This document shows positions 33,500 through 39,097 of a DNA stretch of 39,097 nucleotides, one piece after another; positions within the stretch are counted from its first letter, which is position 1, and every line of letters starts with the position of its first letter. The translations under genes were made by a program, and so were the position numbers. Source of the stretch: Scybalousia_A sp964626385 (GTDB taxonomy: Bacteria > Bacteroidota > Bacteroidia > Bacteroidales > P3); assembly GCA_964626385.1 (NCBI GenBank), contig CAZVEO010000009.1, forward strand, positions 1-39,097. The letters are read 5' to 3'. A model generated the notes under the pieces. That model saw only the letters and a list, made by a program, of their open reading frames with translations. It made no database searches and was not told the DNA's origin.

Positions 33500-33537
33500 A
33501 CGAATCTTCGTTTCGAGAAATCGAAACGAAGATTCGT
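33500..33537 (+). other. R1 hairpin, copy C (17-bp stem, GAAA loop)
   Basis: The same perfect 17-bp stem as at 10501-10538, but with the loop GAAA, the reverse complement of TTTC in copy B. In RNA a GAAA loop would be an extra-stable GNRA tetraloop. Confidence 0.9.
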
Positions 33538-33737
33538 CGAAATAAAACGAAGATTCATTTTTGTAAAATCCCGATTTGAAAAAAAAATTCTTCAAAAAAC
33601 CTCTCGAAAACGCTGATTTTCAAGAAAAATGCCCAATTTTGACCCTTCGAAAAAGGTTAACTCATTGATAATCAGTAGTAGCACCCTTATTTTTTGCTTT
33701 TAACTATGTATTTACGCGATTTCCCGAAAAAAATTTT

Positions 33738-33900
33738 CAGGCACAGCCTGTTTTATAAGGGCATGGCCGTTAACTTTATAGGTTAGCATAGGTTATGATA
33801 GGTTAGCATAAGTTGAGATAAGGGCAGAGCCGTTACGTTTTTTTTAACGGCTGTACCCCCTAAAAACACCCTGTGGGTGTGGCTCTATTTCCTTAAATTT
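33738..33900. repeat. Repeat island C, right part: R2 motifs and TAGGTTAGCATA repeats
   Basis: No gene is seen. R2 is at 33754-33772 and 33817-33835. Between them is a run of TAGGTTAGCATA-type 12-mers (33779-33812), and the palindrome ACACCCTGTGGGTGT is at 33866-33880. The 36-base block 33738-33773 matches 10151-10186. Confidence 0.75.
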
Positions 33901-33937
33901 AAATAACCTTATACAACCTTAAATAATATAAAAATTG

Positions 33938-33945
33938 TATCTTTG
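33938..33945 (+). promoter_or_regulatory. Promoter -7 box of the lipoprotein-mtgA-xerD run
   Basis: TATCTTTG, 15 bases before the ATG, with the ATACAA (33911-33916) and TTGTAT (33935-33940) inverted repeat also seen before ligA. Confidence 0.55.
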
Positions 33946-33960
33946 TAAAAAAAATAATAA

Positions 33961-34818
33961 ATGAGAAAAAGTTTGATAAATTTGTTTTATGTTATTGCTT
34001 GTGTAATATTTTTCTTGGCTTGTAGTAGTGGTGAAAAAGAAAACGATTTGCAAAAAGCTGCTCTTAAAGGTAATATAAAATCAATAAGAGAAATAAGTTA
34101 TGAGGCTTGGGGTAGTGCAGATTCCTTGATACAAGGAAGTATTATAGACAATCAAGGCGGGGAGAATTCTTATACTATTTATAATAAAAAAGGTTATGTT
34201 ACAGATATTTACAAGTATGATTCAAAAAATGAAATAAAATATAAGTGGCATTTTTATTATGATAAGAAACAAACTAAGCAATTATCAGCCAAACGCTATG
34301 AAGCTCGCGATTTTCAACAAGATAGTACTTACTATATTTATGACAAAAAGGGTAGAGCAGAGGAATATGTGCATTGTAATGAAAGCGGAGAAATAAAAAG
34401 GAGAATCATTTTCAAATATGATAAAAAAGGCAATAGAGTAGAGGAGAGGGCTTTGAATGGAGATAATTTGTTGGAAAAACTAACGAAATGTAGATATAAA
34501 AAAAATAAACTCGTAGAGGGAAAAAATTACGACAATAATTATAAACTATTGATACTTACTACTTATTCTTATAATAAAGATGGTAATATGCAGGTAATAA
34601 CAATGGTAGACGGAGATAATAAACCTATAAGCAGAGGAACTTATTCTTATAATAAAGACGGCTTTGTAAAAACCGAATTATTGGAAAGACCCGGATATAC
34701 AGATTTGATTTTAGACTACGTTTACACTATAGATGACAAAGGCAATTGGGTACAAAGAATAATGTTCTCTGAGAATGAAGCCTTTCAAATAACCAAGCGT
34801 GAAATAGAATATTATTGA
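33961..34818 (+). CDS. Putative lipoprotein with YD-like repeats
   Basis: The 285 residues start with a lipoprotein signal peptide ending in FFLACSSGEKEN (lipid-bearing Cys21). The rest is built from repeated two-strand units such as YIYDKKGRAEEY, FKYDKKGNRVEE, YSYNKDGNMQV, YSYNKDGFVKT and YTIDDKGNWVQR, resembling YD/RHS-type repeats. It is expected to be anchored in the inner or outer membrane facing the periplasm or surface. Function is unknown; such proteins may bind carbohydrate or act in cell-envelope assembly. It lies 7 bases before mtgA, so it may be part of an envelope operon. Confidence 0.75.
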   Translation: MRKSLINLFYVIACVIFFLACSSGEKENDLQKAALKGNIKSIREISYEAWGSADSLIQGSIIDNQGGENSYTIYNKKGYVTDIYKYDSKNEIKYKWHFYYDKKQTKQLSAKRYEARDFQQDSTYYIYDKKGRAEEYVHCNESGEIKRRIIFKYDKKGNRVEERALNGDNLLEKLTKCRYKKNKLVEGKNYDNNYKLLILTTYSYNKDGNMQVITMVDGDNKPISRGTYSYNKDGFVKTELLERPGYTDLILDYVYTIDDKGNWVQRIMFSENEAFQITKREIEYY

Positions 34819-34825
34819 TAAAAAA

Positions 34826-35551
34826 ATGATAAATACAAACAATAAAACAAAATCTAAAAAATGGAGTTTGAAAAAAGTTTTTAAGCTCTTAGGTTGGATT
34901 ATATTGGGGTATTTGGTGTTTTCTATCGTGTTAACTTTTGTTTATAAATTTGTTAATCCACCGATTACTTTGCTTATGATACAAAGAAGTGTGGAGCAAT
35001 GTTTTTCTAAGGATAGAGAGGTTAGGTTAAAAAAAGATTGGGTTGATATAGAAGACATTTCTCCTTATATGATAACGGCAGTTGTGAGTGCAGAGGATAA
35101 TAATTTTAGAAATCATAATGGTTTTGATTTTAAGGCTATAGAGAATGCCCGTAAGGTTAATCAAAAAAGAGGTAAAAATGTACTTGGAGCAAGCACCATA
35201 AGTCAGCAAACAGCAAAAAATGTGTTTTTGTGGTTGCAAAAAAGTTATTTTCGTAAAGGTTTGGAAGCTTGGGAAACATTGTTGATAGAATTTATGTGGG
35301 GCAAAGAAAGAATAATGGAGGTGTATCTTAATGTTATAGAATTTGGAGATGGTATCTATGGAGTAGAAGCAGCAAGCCAATATTATTTTCACAAGAGTGC
35401 AAAAAATCTTACCAAAAGACAAGCTGCTTTGTTGGCTTCCGTATTACCACAACCGCTGAAACGCAACCCTGCCAAACCAAATTATCGTACTCAAAGAAGA
35501 GCAAATATGATAATGCACAAAATGAATATAATAGGAAGGGTGAGATTGTGA
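34826..35551 (+). CDS. mtgA: Monofunctional biosynthetic peptidoglycan transglycosylase
   Basis: MtgA polymerises lipid II into glycan strands on the outer side of the inner membrane. The 241 residues have one N-terminal membrane helix (about 20-42) followed by a family 51 transglycosylase domain: VVSAEDNNFRNHNGFDF with catalytic Glu90, GASTISQQTAKNVFLW, KERIMEVYLNVIEFGDGIYG and RQAALLASVLPQP. There is no transpeptidase domain. Its stop overlaps the xerD GTG start by four bases, which suggests translational coupling. Confidence 0.94.
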   Translation: MINTNNKTKSKKWSLKKVFKLLGWIILGYLVFSIVLTFVYKFVNPPITLLMIQRSVEQCFSKDREVRLKKDWVDIEDISPYMITAVVSAEDNNFRNHNGFDFKAIENARKVNQKRGKNVLGASTISQQTAKNVFLWLQKSYFRKGLEAWETLLIEFMWGKERIMEVYLNVIEFGDGIYGVEAASQYYFHKSAKNLTKRQAALLASVLPQPLKRNPAKPNYRTQRRANMIMHKMNIIGRVRL

Positions 35552-36492
35552 ATAAGGAATGGGCAAAACAGATAGAAAATTTTAGATACTACCTGACTTT
35601 AGAACGTTCTTTTTCAAATAATACAGTGGAAAGTTACCTTATAGATTGCCAAAAATTGATAACTTTTTTGGAAGAGAAATATCCATGTGTAACTCCAAAG
35701 GAGGTCAGTTTGCAAATACTTAATGAATTTGTTGAACAATTAGAAAAAAAAAGCAAAGCAGGCGAAGAGGAATGTTTGTTAAGAAACAGCACGCAAACAA
35801 GAATAATACAAGGTATAAGGGCTTTGTTTAAATTTTTTGTAATGACAGATGTAATAGAGCAAAACCCTGCCGACCATATAGCTACTCCCTATATAGACAA
35901 AAAGATGCCCGAAATTTTGGAACGTAGCGAAATAAAACTAATGATGGAAACAATAGATGTTTCCACCGCATATGGTTTCAGAAATAGGCTTACAATAGAA
36001 TTGCTTTATTCCACAGGTATGAGGGTAAGTGAGTTTATTAATTTGAAATTATCGGATATTAATTACAATGAGGAATATTTAGATATTATCGGTAAAGGCA
36101 ATAAGGAAAGATATATTCCTATAGATAAGAGAGTTTTGGAAGATTTGAAATTATATATAGACAAATATCGCGTACATCAAAAACAAATGGATGAATATAC
36201 TGATTTTGTTTTTTTATCAGAGAAAAGAGGACAAAAACTGACACGACAATTTATCTTTACCATGCTAAAAAAAACAGCAGAAAAAGCAGGTATTCACAAA
36301 AGAGTTCACCCTCATATACTTAGGCATAGTTTTGCTACAGAGTTGATAAGAGGAGGAGCAAATATAATGGCAGTAAAAGAAATTATGGGACACTCAAGCA
36401 TAGCCTCCACAGAAGTGTATGTCAATCTTAATGTTTTGGATGTAAAGAAAACACTATACACCTACCACCCATTTTTTCAAAATGATAAATAA
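35548..36492 (+). CDS. xerD: Tyrosine recombinase XerD-type
   Basis: XerC/XerD recombinases resolve chromosome dimers at dif. The 314 residues have a SAM-like N-terminal DNA-binding domain and a catalytic domain with the full set: Arg159 (STGMRVSEF), Lys in GKGNKER (183-189), His256 and Arg259 (HPHILRHSFATEL), His282 (MGHSSIAS) and the nucleophile Tyr291 (STEVYVN). GTG is the start, overlapping the mtgA stop. The length and lack of neighbouring phage genes favour a housekeeping Xer over a mobile-element integrase. XerC versus XerD cannot be decided with certainty. Confidence 0.88.
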   Translation: MNKEWAKQIENFRYYLTLERSFSNNTVESYLIDCQKLITFLEEKYPCVTPKEVSLQILNEFVEQLEKKSKAGEEECLLRNSTQTRIIQGIRALFKFFVMTDVIEQNPADHIATPYIDKKMPEILERSEIKLMMETIDVSTAYGFRNRLTIELLYSTGMRVSEFINLKLSDINYNEEYLDIIGKGNKERYIPIDKRVLEDLKLYIDKYRVHQKQMDEYTDFVFLSEKRGQKLTRQFIFTMLKKTAEKAGIHKRVHPHILRHSFATELIRGGANIMAVKEIMGHSSIASTEVYVNLNVLDVKKTLYTYHPFFQNDK

Positions 36493-36557
36493 AGAAAAAA
36501 CAAAATTATTCAAACTTATAGGTAAACCATTACAGTTTCTTTTTGGAAAAAAAGTTT

Positions 36558-36565
36558 TAACTTTG
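36558..36565 (+). promoter_or_regulatory. Promoter -7 box just before pcrA
   Basis: TAACTTTG ends only four bases before the pcrA ATG. If used, transcription would start at or next to the start codon. The -33 region (TTTC, 36536-36539) is weak. Confidence 0.4.
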
Positions 36566-36569
36566 TAAT

Positions 36570-38930
36570 ATGATTTTAGATGATTTGAACCAACAACAAC
36601 TCTCGGCAGTTACTCAAATCGAGGGACCTATAATGATAATAGCAGGGGCGGGAAGTGGAAAGACTCGCACACTTACCTATCGTATTGCTTATCTTTTGCA
36701 ACAGGGAGTGTCTCCTTATAATATTATGGCACTGACTTTTACCAATAAGGCAGCCAAAGAAATGCAAGCTAGGGTAGTGGAATTGGTTGGAGTGGAGGCA
36801 AAGGCTTTGTTGATGGGGACATTTCATAGTATTTTTTCTAAAATTTTGCGTATAGACGGCGAGCGTATAGGATATAGTAGAAACTACACCATATACGATG
36901 ATGAGGACAGCAAAAAACTAATAACAGATGTAGTTAAGAATTTACATTTGGATGAAAAAAACTACAAAAAGGGCAGGCTTCTTTCTCGTATATCTATGGC
37001 AAAATGCTCATTGTTTTCTGCCGAGGACTATTCTCAAAGAGTGGATTTTATTGCTGAGGATGAAAAATCAAATATAGGGCAGTTTTATAAAGTATATTTG
37101 GCTTATCAAAACCGTTTGCGTCAGGCTATGGCTATGGATTTTGATGATATACTTTTTAATATGAATGTATTATTAAGGGAGTGTCCTGATGTAAGAGAAA
37201 AGTATCAAAAGAGATTTCAATACATACTCGTTGACGAATACCAAGATACCAATTATTCTCAATATCTTATTATTAAAAAACTTGCTGAGTATCATAAAAA
37301 TATTTGTGTTGTGGGTGATGATGCTCAAAGTATTTATTCTTTTCGTGGAGCCTCTATAAGCAATATTCTAAACTTTAATAAGGACTACCCACAGGCACAT
37401 GTTTTTAAGTTGGAACAAAACTATCGCTCCTCAAACAACATAATACAGGCCGCTAATTCAATAATTGCTCGCAACGAACATCAGATAAAAAAAACTATTT
37501 GGACAGAGAATTCTAACGGAGATTATTTGCATTATTTTGCTTTGGCTACAGATAGGGAAGAGGCTACATTTGTTGCAAAAAAGATAAATGATATTATCAA
37601 AAACGGAGAAAAAGGAGGAGAGATAGCCATACTTTATCGCACCAACACTCAGTCAAGAAACTTTGAAGATGCTTTGCGTTTAAACAACATACCTTATATT
37701 ATATACGGTGGTACCTCTTTTTATTCTAGAAGGGAGATAAAAAATGCTGTGGCTTATATTCGTTTGGTGGTTAATAACGATGATGACGAAGCCTTTGAGC
37801 GTATTATCAATTACCCATCAAGAGGAATAGGTGCTACAACATTGGACAGGCTTAAAATAGCAAGTCTGCAAACAGGACAATCATTATACAAAGTTGCAAA
37901 AAAACTCCCTTACAACAACACGTTTGGTATAAAGAGTAGGGCAGTAGCGGTTTTGAATGATTTTTGTACTATGATAGAAAGTTTTTCTATTAGGGTGGAG
38001 GAGGACGATGCTTATACACTTGGCAAAGATATAATTAAACGCTCAGGTATGAGGACGGATTTAGCCTTGTTAAAGGAAGAAGAGGATAAGGATAGGTTGG
38101 AAAACTTAGATGAGTTTTTGGCAGGTATGCAGTCCTTTGCTGAAAGCACAGAGGACAACCTAATAGACGCTTTGACTGGAGAGGCAATAGATATAAGCAA
38201 TAAGAGTTTAAGTGTCTTTTTGCAACAAATTTCCTTAATGACCTCCACAGATAAAGAAGAAAATGAGGAAAATAATCAAGTCAAATTAATGACCATACAT
38301 GCGGCTAAGGGCTTGGAATTTAATAATGTTTTTGTCGTAGGTATGGAAGAAAATCTGTTTCCTTCTACCATGGCTTTTGCTCAAAGGGAAGATATAGAAG
38401 AGGAAAGACGTTTGTTTTATGTTGCTCTTACTCGAGCAAGAAAAGAACTTTATTTGACCTCGGCAAATATGCGTTATCGTCATGGCAATGTTGATATAAC
38501 AGAGACTTCGCGTTTTGTTATCGAAATAGACGACAAATACATAATACACGAAAAAGAAGAAAAAGAAACCACCAAATCTTTATTTCCTTTAAGTAAAGGT
38601 AGAGAAAAACCATTTATATCTTTGAGAAATAATGTTTTAAATGCAAAAAAAGAGAAACCAACGTTTTCTTTTTCTTCTAAAAGTAAAGAAGTATCTAATT
38701 CATTGAATTTAAAGCTAAAATCAACCGTTCAATCAAGTGATACTTTATGGACACTTGCACAAATGGAAGACATTAAAGAGGGAGTGGAAGTTATGCATTC
38801 CAAATTTGGCGTAGGCAGGGTTGTCAGTACTGAGGTTGTACAAGGAGATAAGAGAGCCAAAGTGGATTTTGAACTATCTGGAGAAAGAGTTTTAATACTA
38901 AAATTCGCCAAACTAAAAATAAGAAAATAA
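36570..38930 (+). CDS. pcrA: PcrA/UvrD-type DNA helicase
   Basis: These 3'-5' helicases act in excision repair and remove recombinase filaments or stalled polymerases. The 786 residues carry Walker A AGAGSGKT (25-32), VDEYQDTNYSQY, GDDAQSIYSFRGA, LEQNYRSS, LMTIHAAKGLEFNNVFVVG, EENLFPS and VALTRARKELYLT. The C-terminus (about 735-786: GVEVMHSKFGVGRVVS) is the Tudor-like domain that binds RNA polymerase in PcrA. No nuclease domain is present, unlike the AddA-type gene at 27440. It follows xerD by 77 bases. Confidence 0.95.
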   Translation: MILDDLNQQQLSAVTQIEGPIMIIAGAGSGKTRTLTYRIAYLLQQGVSPYNIMALTFTNKAAKEMQARVVELVGVEAKALLMGTFHSIFSKILRIDGERIGYSRNYTIYDDEDSKKLITDVVKNLHLDEKNYKKGRLLSRISMAKCSLFSAEDYSQRVDFIAEDEKSNIGQFYKVYLAYQNRLRQAMAMDFDDILFNMNVLLRECPDVREKYQKRFQYILVDEYQDTNYSQYLIIKKLAEYHKNICVVGDDAQSIYSFRGASISNILNFNKDYPQAHVFKLEQNYRSSNNIIQAANSIIARNEHQIKKTIWTENSNGDYLHYFALATDREEATFVAKKINDIIKNGEKGGEIAILYRTNTQSRNFEDALRLNNIPYIIYGGTSFYSRREIKNAVAYIRLVVNNDDDEAFERIINYPSRGIGATTLDRLKIASLQTGQSLYKVAKKLPYNNTFGIKSRAVAVLNDFCTMIESFSIRVEEDDAYTLGKDIIKRSGMRTDLALLKEEEDKDRLENLDEFLAGMQSFAESTEDNLIDALTGEAIDISNKSLSVFLQQISLMTSTDKEENEENNQVKLMTIHAAKGLEFNNVFVVGMEENLFPSTMAFAQREDIEEERRLFYVALTRARKELYLTSANMRYRHGNVDITETSRFVIEIDDKYIIHEKEEKETTKSLFPLSKGREKPFISLRNNVLNAKKEKPTFSFSSKSKEVSNSLNLKLKSTVQSSDTLWTLAQMEDIKEGVEVMHSKFGVGRVVSTEVVQGDKRAKVDFELSGERVLILKFAKLKIRK

Positions 38931-38980
38931 CAACCCAAAAATAGCAAAGACTTTAAAAAAAACAATATGGCAATAAAGAA

Positions 38981-39046
38981 AACGGTTTAAAACTAACTTT
39001 TGAACGGTCTAAAATATGGTTTTGAACCGTCCAAAACAAAATTCTT
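38981..39046. repeat. Three degenerate 22-bp tandem units
   Basis: Units begin at 38981, 39003 and 39025 with AACGGTTTAAAA, AACGGTCTAAAA and AACCGTCCAAAA, and the first two end in TTTTG. The exact 22-base period (two helical turns) suggests a protein-binding array. The gene it might control lies beyond the window. Confidence 0.55.
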
Positions 39047-39097
39047 TACCCTATCTCGCTTTCTCATAAATATTAAACTTTTTTATTATTATACGCA

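Larger units (their letters stand above)
33350..33737 (+). repeat. R1 dispersed element, copy C (full)
   Basis: A 388-bp repeat aligning with copy B along its whole length. The TTGATWATCA-type sites are at 33359-33372, 33485-33496 and 33664-33676. The promoter is at 33399-33430 and the hairpin at 33500-33537, with the second AAACGAAGATTC following it as in copy B. Conservation is strongest in the first ~100 bases and around the hairpin. Confidence 0.9.

Noticed and set aside
35548..36492. XerD-type gene as a phage or integrative-element integrase
   Set aside because: It overlaps mtgA in an operon-like run, is of standard Xer length and has no mobile-element genes or tRNA target beside it.

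Overview
The window is about 39 kb of a low-GC Bacteroidota chromosome, probably an anaerobic amino-acid-fermenting member of the Bacteroidales. Four things point there: a type IX secretion (T9SS) C-terminal sorting domain; promoters of the Bacteroidota type (TTG or TTTG, 19-20 bases, TAnnTTTG); few Shine-Dalgarno sequences; and a set of core genes with Bacteroidota-type proteins. No rRNA, tRNA, CRISPR array, transposase or prophage was seen.

Layout. 1-291: edge copy of a dispersed repeat island. 292-1255: one decayed gene of unknown function, with a frameshift and an in-frame amber codon. 1393-2764: phosphate butyryltransferase and a small PAS protein. 2772-4517 (minus): yggS-ribD. 4598-6830: lipoprotein, membrane-anchored EEP phosphodiesterase, endonuclease III. 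6850-10028 (minus): CorA, and a secreted T9SS-sorted protein. 10029-10874: second repeat island. 10875-13515: ligA and a phosphopantetheinyl transferase. 13664-15811: a deoxyhypusine-synthase-family enzyme and a LuxC-type acyl-CoA reductase. 16063-18852: a short Mrp ATPase, NifU-like protein, PduO-type cobalamin adenosyltransferase, DUF2795 protein and CPBP protease. 18975-21717: rpsO-pnp. 22028-24534: CoiA-like nuclease, thioredoxin, DUF58 protein. 24661-25734 (minus): kdd of lysine fermentation. 25913-33197: nitroreductase, thyA and an AddA/AddB-type helicase-nuclease pair. 33198-33960: third repeat island. 33961-38930: lipoprotein, mtgA, a XerD-type recombinase and a PcrA/UvrD helicase.

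How the genes fit together. kdd, the Ptb-type enzyme and the cobalamin adenosyltransferase are consistent with fermentation of lysine to butyrate and acetate, in which lysine 5,6-aminomutase needs adenosylcobalamin; the aminomutases are not in the window. DNA maintenance is well represented (ligA, nth, AddAB, XerD-type, PcrA).

The most unusual material is non-coding. A ~390-bp element (called R1 here) occurs twice in full and once at the window edge. All three copies keep a perfect Bacteroidota promoter, TTTG-N20-TAACTTTG. Both full copies keep a 17-bp hairpin just downstream, whose four-base loop is inverted between them (TTTC versus GAAA). A shorter 19-bp motif (R2) surrounds R1 in both orientations, and a related copy appears to have entered the 3' end of the acyl-CoA reductase gene as a 57-bp tandem duplication. 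Other points: a hairpin that buries the acyl-CoA reductase start codon, and a ~50-bp promoter duplication flanking the CoiA-like gene.
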